Shown here one piece after another: positions 45,461-60,302 of a stretch of DNA of 64,000 nt. The number at the start of each line of letters is the position of its first letter. Within the stretch, counting starts at the first letter, position 1. The notes under the pieces are model-generated. The model saw only the letters and a program-made list of their open reading frames with translations. It ran no database searches and was not told where the DNA came from. The position numbers and the translations under genes were made by a program. The stretch spans positions 197,490-261,489 of the forward strand of contig NZ_JAMXFJ010000002.1 in NCBI RefSeq assembly GCF_025460805.1, in the 5' to 3' direction. Source of the DNA: Microvirga sesbaniae. Lineage in GTDB: Bacteria > Pseudomonadota > Alphaproteobacteria > Rhizobiales > Beijerinckiaceae.

Positions 45461-46441
45461 TCACCTCGGAATGACGCCCCCAAGCTCATCCTCGATGTAG
45501 ATGGAGATGATCTCGTCGAAACTGGATTCGGCGCGGAAACCGAGGGACTCGGCGCGGCGGGCATCGAAGCGGCGGGGCCAACCTTCGACGATCCGGATGA
45601 CGGCGGGATCGGGTTCGTGACGGATCCTGGCGACGGCCTGATCCCCCGCGACGCGCCGGAGCGCATCGATCTGCTCGCCCACGGTCACCGACACGCTCGG
45701 CATGGTCAGGCTGCGGCGAGGGCCGATCTTCGACGTGTCCATGCTCGCCGCATGGATGAGGAAATTAACGGCCGATCGGGGCGAGGCATGGGCATGCCGG
45801 ACATCTGTCGAGACCGGCAGGACCGCCTCCTGACCGTTGAGCGGCTCACGGATGATGCCCGAGAAGAAACCTGAAGCGGCCTTGTTCGGCTTGCCGGGGC
45901 GCACGCAGATCGTGGGGAGCCGGATTCCGACGCCGTCGAAGAACCCGCGTCGGGTGTAATCGGCCAGCAGCAATTCACCGATTGCCTTCTGCGCGCCGTA
46001 GCTCGTGAGCGGCGTCAGGAAGAACTCGTCCCCGATCGCATCCGGGAAGGGAGCGCCGAAGACCGCAATGGACGATGTGAAGACGAGCCGCGGTTTGTAC
46101 CCGCCCCCGACGACCCGCACCGCATCGAACAGGTACCGGGTGCCGTCCAGATTGATCCGGTAGCCCTTGTCGAAATCGGCCTCGGCCTCGCCGGACACGA
46201 TGGCCGCCAGATGAAAAATCACATCGGGGCGGCCGGCGACGAGCTTCTCCGCCTCTCCCGGCATGGAGAAATCCGACGTCATCGTCTCGACCGCGAAGGG
46301 AGCATCAGGACGCTCGGGCTCGACCACGTCGTGGAGGTCGAGATGCGTGATCGCCTCTCCCCCCAGCCGACCGTCCTTCACCAGGCGTTCCGTAAGCTTG
46401 CGGCCGACCATGCCGGCCGCTCCAAGAATGAGGATCCGCAT
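45461..46441 (-). CDS. denD: NAD-dependent epimerase/dehydrogenase, D-erythronate dehydrogenase-like
   Basis: A 326-residue extended SDR. The Rossmann motif is ILGAAGMVGRKLTERLV; the catalytic site has TSSIAVFGAPFP and SYGAQKAIGELLL (Tyr-x-x-x-Lys). FHLAAIVSGEAEADFDKGYR and IRLPTICVRPGKPNKAASGF resemble the DenD family, which oxidises D-erythronate to 2-oxo-tetronate. No other tetronate genes are nearby, so the exact substrate is uncertain. It is divergent from the SDR at 46837. Confidence 0.82.
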   Translation of the reverse strand: MRILILGAAGMVGRKLTERLVKDGRLGGEAITHLDLHDVVEPERPDAPFAVETMTSDFSMPGEAEKLVAGRPDVIFHLAAIVSGEAEADFDKGYRINLDGTRYLFDAVRVVGGGYKPRLVFTSSIAVFGAPFPDAIGDEFFLTPLTSYGAQKAIGELLLADYTRRGFFDGVGIRLPTICVRPGKPNKAASGFFSGIIREPLNGQEAVLPVSTDVRHAHASPRSAVNFLIHAASMDTSKIGPRRSLTMPSVSVTVGEQIDALRRVAGDQAVARIRHEPDPAVIRIVEGWPRRFDARRAESLGFRAESSFDEIISIYIEDELGGVIPR

Positions 46442-46836
46442 CGATCAGCAATCCTTTCAGGTCATGCCCGGCGGCCACGAGGGACTTCCAGGTCGGGGAT
46501 GTTGGCTGGCGCCGCCGCTCCGGGTCCGAGTTCGCTCAGCGCCGCTGGTTCGTTCAGACAGAATAGGTCATTTTTGCCGAACCTTGTCCAGTACCGCGTG
46601 CGTGGACGGCGGCACGAACGGGCGCCGGTCCACCGGCCCTGCTGGCCATGCCGCGTCCGGGCTTTCCGGCATGCACGCGACGGCTTGATTGACGGTCGCG
46701 TTCGGGCCTTTATGCGTGCGGCATGAAGATTTCGAACCCGGCCGATGGCGAAGTCGAGGCGGGCGCTGATCCGTTGAACGCTGTCGATCCAGGTCGCATT
46801 CTCTGACGAACGTGCCGGTTCAAGCGAGGGCCCGCG
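46442..46836. other. 395-base divergent gap between denD-like and SDR genes
   Basis: I see no gene. A 27-codon frame (from the ATG at 46723) is too short to support. It should hold the two divergent promoters; no clear consensus sites were found. Confidence 0.5.
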
Positions 46837-47613
46837 ATGATGAGGAACATGGAGAATCTCTTCGATCTCTCAGGTCGTATCGCCCTGGTGACCGGATCGA
46901 GCGCCGGGATCGGCCGCGCACTCGCGAGCGGGCTCGGGCGAGCGGGAGCGCAGGTCGTTCTGAATGGGCGCCGGCCGGAGAAAGTCGCCGATGCGGCAAA
47001 GACGCTTCGGGACCAGGGCGCATCGGTGTTCGAGACGGTTTTCGATGTGACGGACCGTTCCGCCGTGATCGCGGCCGTCGACGACATCGAAGCCGGCATC
47101 GGACCCATCGACATCCTGATCAACAATGCGGGCATGCAGCGTCGCGGGCCGCTCGAGGACTACCCGGAGGAAGCTTGGCACCAATTGATGACGACGAATG
47201 TCGACAGCGTCTTCTACGTGAGCCAGGCGGTTGCCAGGCGGATGATTCCGCGCGGCCGGGGGAAAATCATCAACATCTGCTCGGTGCAGAGCGAACTCGG
47301 CCGGCCGTCGATCGCCCCCTACGCGGCGACGAAAGGCGCCGTCAAGATGCTGACGAAGGGGATGGCGATCGATTGGGGCAAGCACGGGATCCAGGTCAAC
47401 GGCATCGGGCCGGGCTATTTCAAGACGGAGCTCAATCAGGCCCTGGTCGAGGACAAAGCCTTCTCCGAGTGGCTGATTGCCCGCACGCCCTCCCGACGCT
47501 GGGGAGAACTGGAGGACCTCGTCGGAGCGGCCGTGTTCCTGGCGTCGGACGCCTCCAACTTCGTCAATGGGCAGATCCTCTATGTGGATGGGGGCGTGAC
47601 GGCCTCCCTCTGA
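46837..47613 (+). CDS. SDR oxidoreductase, gluconate 5-dehydrogenase-like
   Basis: A 258-residue classical SDR. Cofactor motif VTGSSAGIGRALASGLG, NNAGMQRRGPLEDYPEEAWH, catalytic Ser in INICSVQSELGRPSI and Tyr-x-x-x-Lys in APYAATKGAVKMLTKGMA, then NGIGPGYFKTELNQALVED. The MQRRGPLED and NGIGPGYFKTE blocks are typical of gluconate 5-dehydrogenases. With the divergent DenD-like enzyme it suggests sugar-acid metabolism. A second in-frame ATG at 46849 is also possible. Confidence 0.87.
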   Translation: MMRNMENLFDLSGRIALVTGSSAGIGRALASGLGRAGAQVVLNGRRPEKVADAAKTLRDQGASVFETVFDVTDRSAVIAAVDDIEAGIGPIDILINNAGMQRRGPLEDYPEEAWHQLMTTNVDSVFYVSQAVARRMIPRGRGKIINICSVQSELGRPSIAPYAATKGAVKMLTKGMAIDWGKHGIQVNGIGPGYFKTELNQALVEDKAFSEWLIARTPSRRWGELEDLVGAAVFLASDASNFVNGQILYVDGGVTASL

Positions 47614-47748
47614 ACGGGCTCCGAAACCCGCCGTTAACGTTTGAGCCGTAGATCGCCATTGGCGGTTGCCATCTCGGTGCAGGATGGTTAGCAACGTCAC
47701 CTGTGATTTGCCGGAAAGCTACTTGGAAAGCTACTTGGGAGGTGCTTC

Positions 47749-47979
47749 ATGCCCCACGGAGCGTACTGCGTTGCATTCAAACATAATCGCTGGACCGTTT
47801 CTCAGTTTGGTCGGGATCTTGGATCCTTTCATTTCCGCGCGAAAGCCCTGAAATTCGCGGTCGAATCGGCTTGCTGGTCGGCCATATCGAACCGTCCCAC
47901 CGTCTTCGTTCTCGATCGGACCGGCGACTTCTATACGGCCTGGCGCGGAGGGCGGGACAGCCTCAGCGCCGAGGCGTGA
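47749..47979 (+). CDS. Small hypothetical protein, possibly DUF2188-like
   Basis: A 76-residue protein with KHNRWTVSQFGRDLGSFHFR, AKALKFAVESACWSA and a C-terminal FVLDRTGDFYTAWRGGRD, an alternating pattern like a small beta-alpha-beta fold of the DUF2188 kind; the family match is tentative. GGGAGGTG stands at good distance before the ATG. Just upstream the 12-mer GAAAGCTACTTG occurs twice in tandem (about 47714-47738). Confidence 0.65.
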   Translation: MPHGAYCVAFKHNRWTVSQFGRDLGSFHFRAKALKFAVESACWSAISNRPTVFVLDRTGDFYTAWRGGRDSLSAEA

Positions 47980-48094
47980 GTGCATTCCCGGGATCTCTGC
48001 AGATCACTCGGCCCGAATGAGAGCCGGCAAGCGCCGGCCGCGATGGCACGATCGTCTCCGCCGACACCTCTCCACCGACTGTCTGGAAACCGAG

Positions 48095-50199
48095 CTAAGC
48101 GACGGCCGCGGCTTGGTGGATCGCCGTGTTCTCCAACTCGACGCTCTGCGGCGTCTTCATCAGAGACTGGATCTTCTCCGCGAGGTCCGTCGCCCGATAG
48201 GGCTTGTAGAGAAGATTGAGATCCTCGAGCTTGTCCTCGCCATCGAAGTAGCCTGTGGTCAGGAGAACCTGGATCTCAGGCTGCTCCCGCTGAATGAGCC
48301 GCGCGAGGTCGATGCCGCTGAGTTCTCCTGGCATCCGAACGTCGGAGAGGACGAGATTGATGTCCTTCTGCGTCTTCAGGAGCCGGGCGGCCTCGTCGCC
48401 GGTCTCGGCTTCGAGCACCTTGAAGCCGAGAGCATGGAGGGTGGACTGCGCCACCTGGCGAACCGCCGGGTTGTCCTCGACCACGAGCACCGTGCGCCCG
48501 TCCCCGAAGGGATGAGCCACGCCTGCTTGATGATCGGGCCCGCTTTCCGCAGCCTCATGGGAACGAGGAAGGAAGAGACGGATCGTCGTACCGGCGTTCG
48601 GCGTGCTGTCGATTTCCACATGGCCGTAGCACTGCTGCACGAAGCCATAGACCATGCTCAGGCCCAGGCCGGTGCCCTTGCCGCTCTCCTTGGTGGTGAA
48701 GAACGGCTCGAAGACCTTCTCGAGCACCTCGGGTGGCATGCCGATGCCCGTATCGCTCACGGAAATCACGACGAACTCGCCGCCGGATGTGGATCTGCCC
48801 TCCTCGACCACCTGGTTTTCGACGCTGATCGTCAGATCGCCGCCGTCGGGCATGGCGTCGCGGGCATTGACCGCGAGGTTCAGCAGGGCTGCCTCGAATT
48901 GAGCACGGTCGACCTGGATAGGCCATATGCCGTCGCCTGACCGGAAGCTTGCATTGATATGTTCGCCCAGGGTTCGGCGCATCAGCTCCAGAAGGCTCGG
49001 CATCAGACTCGTGACGTCGATCGTCGAGACCTGCAGCGCCTGACGCCGGGAGAAGGTCAGGAGCCTGTACGTGAGGTCCGCACAATGCTGGGCGCTCTCC
49101 AGGGCCATGCGCACCCGGCGCTCGGCCTTCTCGTTCCCCTGGATGGATTTCTTCAGCAGGTCGAGATTGCCGATCACGACGCTCAGCATGTTGTTGAAGT
49201 CGTGCGCGATACCGCCGGTGAGGCGGCCGACGGCCTCGAGCTTGCTGGCGTGAAGCAGGTTCTGCTCCATCTGCTTGCTTTCGGTGATGTCGAACCACAT
49301 GCCGAAGAACTCGCGCGGACGCCCGTCCTCATCCCGCATGAGCACCGTCTGATCGAGAAAGTAGCGTTCGACGCCGTCGGCGCACCGCCACCGGTATTCG
49401 AGGTTGACGGACCCTTCTTCCCCGAGGCGCTTGAGCTGAAGCAGGACCCGTTCCTGATCGTCCGGGTTGATCCGGGAGGACCAGAAGTCGGGCCGCTCGA
49501 GGAAGGCCGCCGGTCCGAATCCGGTGATGCGCTCGATGCTCTCGTTGGTGAAATGGAGACGCCGGTGATCCTCCTCGACGGACGCCGTATAGAGCGCGAT
49601 CGGCAGGGATTGCAGGACGATCGACTGATGCTCCTCGCGCCGGCGCAAGGCCTGCTCCGCCTTCAGCTTTTCGCTGCGGACATGAAGGTTGTCCATCAGC
49701 AGGCGGCGCTCCTGCTCGGCCTGCCGGCGGATCTCCTCGGTCTTGCGATAAAGATCGACGAAGATGTCGACCTTGGACTTCAGGATCAGGGGCTCGATGG
49801 GTTTGAAGACATAGTCGACAGCCCCTGCCGAGTATCCCTTGAAGACGTGCATGTCGTCCTTGTTGAAGGCCGTCAGGAACAGGATCGGCACCCGCGATGA
49901 ACGCGGCCGGTTCCTGATCAGGCTCGCAACCTCGTATCCGTCGAGACGCGGCATCTGAATGTCGAGAAGGATGACGGCGAAGTCATCCTTCAGCACATGC
50001 CTCAGGGCTCCCTCACCCGAATCGGCCGTGATGATCTCCACGCCCGGAGAGCGGAGCACTTCCTGGACCGCGATGAGGTTGCGGGGATCGTCGTCGACGA
50101 CCAGGATCTTGGCCGGAATCGGGTCCGACAGGGGACGGGCCGATATGAGATGAAATTCATCCGGATTCGGACCCGTCTCCCCTCGCCTTACGTCGTCCG

Positions 50200-50203
<4 letters not shown>
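48095..50203 (-). CDS. Hybrid histidine kinase REC-PAS-HisKA-HATPase-REC
   Basis: A 702-residue soluble kinase. Receiver 1 about 31-150 (VVDDDPRN, phospho-Asp81 in [13 protein letters not shown]); short coiled linker 155-192; PAS about 195-310; HisKA with His334 in [19 protein letters not shown]; HATPase with [15 protein letters not shown] and [15 protein letters not shown]-terminal receiver about 570-685 with Asp621 in [16 protein letters not shown]. The start overlaps the stop of the HAMP-array kinase by 4 bases (ATGA), so the two are co-translated and the N-terminal receiver may take phosphate from that kinase (inference). Confidence 0.93.
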
Positions 50204-56049
<5,846 letters not shown>

Positions 56050-56699
56050 AAGGCCCCCCGTTACGCTGTTCCAGGCTCAAACCCTCAACCTGGATCCCCA
56101 TGTGCCGACGTCCCAAAGCTATTGTGTTCGTCTTCGGATGGAATTCGACCCCGTTTAACGCTTTTCAAGCGCGAGAGTTCCGCCCCAAGGAAAATTTATG
56201 GCGGCTGGGTTAATCCGAATGTTGTATCAGAGTAACCCCGACCCGCAGTCAGGACGACGTCGCTCCGGCAGGCACCGGCCCACTTCATCATCCCACCCTG
56301 AGCTTCTCGGTCCAGCCTGACTTAACGCTACGGCATATGAGGATTTCGGAACCCGATAGAGCCCATGACAAATCAAGCCGCAACAATCATGTTGCGGCTC
56401 GGGATGTGACCAGGGATCGCAGGAGCCTGGACCCTTAAGCAAATAAGGCGAAACAAAAACCAAATAGCGCGATGCAATCGGTCAAACTGCGTCGCCACGT
56501 TGGACTCAAAGCTCACACGCCGGCGACCCTCAGAATCATCGCTATCACCTTTCGCTATGATTTGCTCGGAGCGCCGCTCAAGACGTTCGGACACTGTCGT
56601 CTTGGTCGAGCCAGATTATTGTAGGCTTCAGAAAACGCGCACCTCTGCGAGAGCGCTAAGCGTTGCCGCCAAGTCTTTCACCATAACGAACATGCCTTA
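56050..56699. other. 650-base gap upstream of the HAMP-array kinase
   Basis: Relatively AT-rich for this window, with only short overlapping frames that I cannot support as genes. It holds the EcfG-type promoter at 56157-56181. Confidence 0.6.
56157..56181 (-). promoter_or_regulatory. EcfG-type general stress promoter before the HAMP-array kinase
   Basis: Minus-strand GGAAC (56177-56181)-N16-CGTT (56157-56160), a perfect consensus match. Predicted start near 56147, giving a leader of about 100 bases before the kinase ATG. Confidence 0.72.
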
Positions 56700-56912
56700 T
56701 CAGGTCGGGTGCCCCTCCGTATCATCGACCTCTGGCGAAGGTGCGACCGGAATCTGCTGATCCGGCACCTTCGCACTCTCGGTTGGATCGTGCGTTCCAT
56801 TCTGGTGGGTTGGGTTGCCGGTTCCGTCTTCCTTCACACCACTGCGGCGACTGCTGTTGACGCTCAGGTTTTCGAGACCCGTATCCGGGTTCGGTTGCTT
56901 CGTGCCTGCCAT
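56700..56912 (-). CDS. Small hydrophilic hypothetical protein
   Basis: A 70-residue, probably disordered protein rich in Pro, Thr, Asn and Asp (MAGTKQPNPDTGLENLSVNS at the start, PVAPSPEVDDTEGHPT at the end). GGAGGTGGC directly precedes the ATG at 56910-56912, the best sign that it is real. A GCAAC-N16-CGTT element (minus strand, 56942-56966, one mismatch to the EcfG consensus) lies 30 bases upstream, hinting at stress control. Confidence 0.55.
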   Translation of the reverse strand: MAGTKQPNPDTGLENLSVNSSRRSGVKEDGTGNPTHQNGTHDPTESAKVPDQQIPVAPSPEVDDTEGHPT

Positions 56913-57116
56913 GGCCACCTCCAGATCACATGCATCAGGTGAACGGCGTTCATGGAGCATCGTTGCCGAAGCTAGCTCGTCACCGCATGTTTGATCCGAG
57001 CAGCTCGTCTTCTACTCTCCACACAAACTGGAATTACGTTTCAGTATGGCATCATGACAAGATGCTGACGCCGGACACCATCGCGCTCCAAAGGAATGGT
57101 GTCTGTGGCGAGTCGC

Positions 57117-57407
57117 TCATGCCTTTCGGCGAACGAGATTGGCGATCAGGCGACCACGTGCGAGGGCAGGCTGATGCTCGACTTCGACCTGGGTTGGATC
57201 GGTGACGGTCTCGGCTTTGCGTATTTGTTTGACCGAACTTCGGGACTGAAGCGTCGCGCGAACCGGAGGCTGCTCGGTGGCGTCTTGCTTCGTTTCGTCC
57301 CGTGGCTCCATCAATGTCAGATCGGGCGCAGGCTCTTGCTCCGCGACGGGAGCGGCGGACAAGACTTCGATCCGCCCTGGAAAGTCGTTTCGGCACTCAT
57401 AGAGCAT
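57117..57407 (-). CDS. Possible small hypothetical protein beginning in a repeat
   Basis: A 96-residue frame, hydrophilic with a basic C-terminus (ARGRLIANLVRRKA). Codon use is plausible, but the first ATG lies inside repeat family A copy 5 and no ribosome-binding site is clear, so the true start may be internal (for example at MEPRDETKQD) or the gene may be a remnant. Confidence 0.35.
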   Translation of the reverse strand: MLYECRNDFPGRIEVLSAAPVAEQEPAPDLTLMEPRDETKQDATEQPPVRATLQSRSSVKQIRKAETVTDPTQVEVEHQPALARGRLIANLVRRKA

Positions 57408-57661
57408 CGGACGTGAAAAATGGACCCGGGTCTGGGATCGATCCGATGCTCACGTCCTGAAGCGGCACATAGTCCGAGAAACCGCGCCTGATGGGGTGTG
57501 CGCGGTCGAGAAGACCCTCGTGGATGACCTCGACCACAAAATGCGCCCCTCCGGCGTTGTCACATCGATCCGCCTGCCTTCTCGGAGAAACTCTTCCATG
57601 GATTGGCTGGATGGAGGTGGACCCGGACCTGATCCCCCACCGCGATCTTCACCTCAGCCAT
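57398..57661 (-). pseudogene. Frameshifted small gene downstream of the LuxR regulator
   Basis: Coding-like stretches follow one another in three minus-strand frames. Frame 1 starts with an ATG overlapping the LuxR stop and reads MAEVKIAVGDQVRVHLHPAN then PWKSF. A second frame continues REGRRIDVTTPEG. A third continues HFVVEVIHEGLLDRAHPIRR then GFSDYVPLQDV. Joined, they make a plausible protein of about 75-80 residues, but two frame changes break it, and the end runs into repeat copy 5. No frame alone is complete. The intact family is unnamed to my knowledge; function unknown. Confidence 0.55.
57400..57451. repeat. Palindromic repeat family A, copy 5 (short form)
   Basis: TAGAGCATCGGACGTG followed by GATCGATCCGATGCTC, about 52 bases, equivalent to the first module of copy 2. 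It forms the 3' end of the frameshifted gene on its right and the 5' end of the frame on its left. Confidence 0.75.
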
Positions 57662-58406
57662 TCACCGATGCTCCACCCCGTGGGATCAGGCGCTGAGAGG
57701 CCCAAAGAGCAGCTTGCGTGCGGTTGGACGCTCCGATCTTGCGCAGGATGGCTTTGACATGGACCTTGATGGTGGCTTCCGTGATGTCGAGCTTGCGCGC
57801 GATGACCTTGTTCGGTTCGCCTTGCGTCAAGCATGCCAGGATTTCCCGTTCTCGCACCGAGAGCTTGCAGGCTTTCAGGTCAGACGAATTCGGCTCTGCC
57901 GTGCAGCCGTGGAGCGACTGCTCCGGGGCCTGGGGAGCACTGCCCATGACGGGGCGCAGGGCCTCGAAGGGCAGTACGGTCTCGCCGAGCATGACCAGTT
58001 CAAGCGACTTGATCAGAACGTCGGGGGCTCCGGCTGGTGAACAGAAGCCGTTCAACCCGGCCTCATCACCTGAGCGTACAAAGCCGAGATCGAACCGATC
58101 CGCCAGAGCCACAATCCGCGCCTGTGGGAAGCGCTCTCGCATCTGCCGGATGGTCCCAAGCATGCGACCGGTGGTCTGATGAGCATCGATTAGGATCAGG
58201 GCAGGCTCGAAGCTACCAGATTGAAGCAACTTTGTTTCAGATTGTGCTGTGGCGAGATCGAACGGTGTGTCCCGTAGGATGTGCCGAAGTCCTGAGCGCA
58301 CGATAAGGCTGTCGCCGATCAGGACCGTCGGAATTGATGCGGTATGGGTATTGGACGATGTGGTCGTGCTCGATGAGCGATCATCTGCAAGCGTCAGCGT
58401 AGTCAT
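57654..58406 (-). CDS. LuxR-family response regulator-like transcription factor
   Basis: A 250-residue protein with an N-terminal receiver-like domain (about 27-150; IPTVLIGDSLIVRSGLRHIL, LILIDAHQTTGRML) and a C-terminal GerE/LuxR helix-turn-helix (LSVREREILACLTQGEPNKV, then ITEATIKVHVKAILRKIG). The usual acidic pair near the start of the receiver is reduced to a single Asp (GDS), so phosphorylation is doubtful. Start ATG follows CAGGGG. A TTTCTC-N7-GAGAAA inverted repeat and a TTAA-N7-TTAA motif lie 15-40 bases upstream of the start. Confidence 0.88.
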   Translation of the reverse strand: MTTLTLADDRSSSTTTSSNTHTASIPTVLIGDSLIVRSGLRHILRDTPFDLATAQSETKLLQSGSFEPALILIDAHQTTGRMLGTIRQMRERFPQARIVALADRFDLGFVRSGDEAGLNGFCSPAGAPDVLIKSLELVMLGETVLPFEALRPVMGSAPQAPEQSLHGCTAEPNSSDLKACKLSVREREILACLTQGEPNKVIARKLDITEATIKVHVKAILRKIGASNRTQAALWASQRLIPRGGASVNG

Positions 58407-58532
58407 TTGCGCCCCTGCTTAATTTCTCCCGTTAAGAGAAAATTAATAGATCAGGAGAGCTGCGTCTGTCGGATTCCAGACAATCCTCCAGTTAGAAGAA
58501 GACTCCTAACTGTGACATGCAGTCACAGCGGG

Positions 58533-58835
58533 TCAGCCTGCGGCCTGAAGGTCGCCCGCCATGGCTGACGGGAGGTGCCTCTGGAGTTCAGCAATCAGCA
58601 TCACATAGGGCTGACGCCGCTCGCGGTGCCTTCGCTGAAGGTTCTCCACGATCTGCTTCTTCAGCATCGGATCAGTTCGGCTGCGCTCGAGCCGCTGCAG
58701 CTCGTGCAAATGCTCGAAATCAAGGTTCGACAGGGTTCGCGACGTGCTCTGCAACAGGCTATGCAGGTCGAAGCTTTGGTTTGCGCTGACGATCAGGCGG
58801 TTCAGCGCAGAGGAGACAGGCTGCTGGTTCTGCAT
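58533..58835 (-). CDS. Small helical hypothetical protein
   Basis: A 100-residue protein, helical and charged (SALNRLIVSANQSFDLHSLL, ELQRLERSRTDPMLKKQIVE, LQRRHRERRQPYVMLIAELQ), without signal or membrane segment. Start ATG at 58833-58835 follows CGGGGGC. It lies upstream of the LuxR gene on the same strand, 126 bases away. No family recognised. Confidence 0.55.
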   Translation of the reverse strand: MQNQQPVSSALNRLIVSANQSFDLHSLLQSTSRTLSNLDFEHLHELQRLERSRTDPMLKKQIVENLQRRHRERRQPYVMLIAELQRHLPSAMAGDLQAAG

Positions 58836-58853
58836 TGGAGCCCCCGATTGGCC

Positions 58854-58896
58854 TGTGCCGAGCCGCACCTGCTCTCAGGTCGCCAAGCTCGGCACA
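58854..58896. promoter_or_regulatory. Nested inverted repeat before the small helical gene
   Basis: TGTGCCGAGC (58854-58863) pairs perfectly with GCTCGGCACA (58887-58896), and ACCTG/CAGGT (58867-58871, 58876-58880) nests inside it. It lies about 20 bases upstream of the 58835 start codon on the minus strand, so it could be an operator or a leader structure. The remaining sequence up to 59202 is AT-rich with no gene that I can support. Confidence 0.4.
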
Positions 58897-59202
58897 GACT
58901 CGACTTCAAGAAACGTTCATCCCTAAACCATCCTGCTTCAGCATATGTCGGTTATGGTACGGCTCTGATCACCTCAGTAAGAGATTACTGATTGGTGCTG
59001 ATCTGTACTGCTTAGATGTTTCTGCCAAAGACGCGGCACGAAGTACTGGATAAGATGGTATCTGTCTGTTGGAAACCCGACACAACATATAACTATTTCG
59101 TATAGGCTAGCCTGCGGCAGCAGGATGATATCTCCTCCGACAGATCAAACTATAATAGTAGCTTCGCTATACGACATTTATGCTTGGCCGAGGGAGGAAG
59201 CT

Positions 59203-59631
59203 ATGCGTATCCAAGTCATTGCTGCAGCGATCTGCCTGTGCTTCTCGGCTCCCGCCATGGCGCAGGACAAAGCCACAATTCAAAGCCTGAGCGATCGGTT
59301 CGCCAAAGCCTTCAATGCCGGGGATGTCGCAGCGATCGCGGCCCTCTACACGGAAGATGCCGTCATCCTTCCGCCTGGGGGTGAGATGGCGAAGGGCAAA
59401 AGTGCCATTCAGGCGTTCTGGAAAGGCGCTGCCGAGCAACTCGGCGACGGGAAGCTCACGACCGTCGATGTGAAGCCGCTCGGCAGCGAGGCAGCACGAG
59501 AGATCGGCACCTTTACGTTCCGGACGAAAGGAGCGCAGCCGCAGGAGATCACCGGCAAGTATGTCGTGGTTTGGGAGAAGGTCGGGGGTGATTGGAAGCT
59601 CGCAACCGATATATGGAACACGAACAAGTAG
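59203..59631 (+). CDS. Exported SnoaL/DUF4440-like (NTF2 fold) protein
   Basis: A 142-residue protein with a clear signal peptide (IQVIAAAICLCFSAPAMAQD, cleavage after AMA). The mature domain follows the SgcJ/EcaC/DUF4440 pattern: LSDRFAKAFNAGDVAAIAAL, YTEDAVILPPGGEMAKGKSA, and a closing GKYVVVWEKVGGDWKLATDI. The NTF2 fold serves many roles, so function stays open. GAGGGAGGAAG precedes the ATG. Confidence 0.82.
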   Translation: MRIQVIAAAICLCFSAPAMAQDKATIQSLSDRFAKAFNAGDVAAIAALYTEDAVILPPGGEMAKGKSAIQAFWKGAAEQLGDGKLTTVDVKPLGSEAAREIGTFTFRTKGAQPQEITGKYVVVWEKVGGDWKLATDIWNTNK

Positions 59632-59765
59632 CTTAGATGACCGCTCGGGCGCTTCCAGCCTAAGCTGAGCAGCAAAGCTTTTCGAGCACTGCCTTTCAGC
59701 TAGGGAGGCTGAACACCTCACCAAGCCCACAGCATAACTCCCTCCGAGTTCGCGCCGAGGGTCCC

Positions 59766-59978
59766 ATGGATCGGCAGGAACACAGGATCGAGCGACGACT
59801 GGCGGCGATCTTCGCCGCTGATGTGGCAGGCTCATCGCGCCTGATGAACCGGGACGAGGCCGGATCGCCAACACCGCAGGCGACAGTGTCTCGGCCGAGC
59901 GCCCTTGATGCCGTCCAAGTGGCCCTCCGGGTCGCTGACGTGGCCCGCCGGGCCCGCGCCGAACGATGCGCCGCTTAA
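59766..59978 (+). pseudogene. Remnant of a class III adenylate cyclase gene
   Basis: The first 35 residues (MDRQEHRIERRLAAIFAADV, then AGSSRLMNRDEAG) match the well-known start of Rhizobiales adenylate cyclases (RRLAAILAADVAGYSRLM). After about 59870 the similarity ends and the frame runs into repeat family A copy 6 and a stop. The catalytic domain beyond these residues is absent. Confidence 0.6.
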
Positions 59979-60000
59979 GGGATCGATCCGATGCTCTAGG
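59907..60000. repeat. Palindromic repeat family A, copy 6 (diverged)
   Basis: GTGGCCCTCCGGGTCGCTGACGTG matches the inner part of copy 2 and the stretch ends GATCGATCCGATGCTCTAGG. It lies at the break point of the cyclase remnant. From 60001 to 60230 I see no gene. Confidence 0.65.
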
Positions 60001-60230
60001 CCTGAACTCGCCGCAAGGCTGCTGGAGGAACATGGGGTGGTGGCCGTCCCGGCCATGCTCTCAGGCTGCCTGTGCCGGTGCGGCTTCAGGTATAAGGAGC
60101 AGCCGATGGCGGCATAATATGTGTCCGTGCAAGCGTCCGACGCTCTCGATGGCTCAGGGGAAATCCTGCTGCGCAGGGCAATGTCACCTCACCTGAGGCA
60201 GTTCCTGCCCCTGACGAAAGAAAGGTGAAC

Positions 60231-60256
60231 CGAACGAAGGGGCGTAGCTTCCCGTT
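60231..60256 (+). promoter_or_regulatory. EcfG-like promoter candidate before the exported PRC-barrel gene
   Basis: CGAAC (60231-60235)-N17-CGTT (60253-60256), one mismatch in the first base of the -35 element. It lies about 46 bases before the start codon at 60303. Confidence 0.45.
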
Positions 60257-60302
60257 GTCATCACATGCGCCACTTGGCGCGGATATGGCAATGGAGGAAG
60301 AC

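Noticed and set aside
60001..60117. Short open frame after repeat copy 6 ending QPMAA
   Set aside because: No start codon of its own outside the repeat, no ribosome-binding site and no family similarity.
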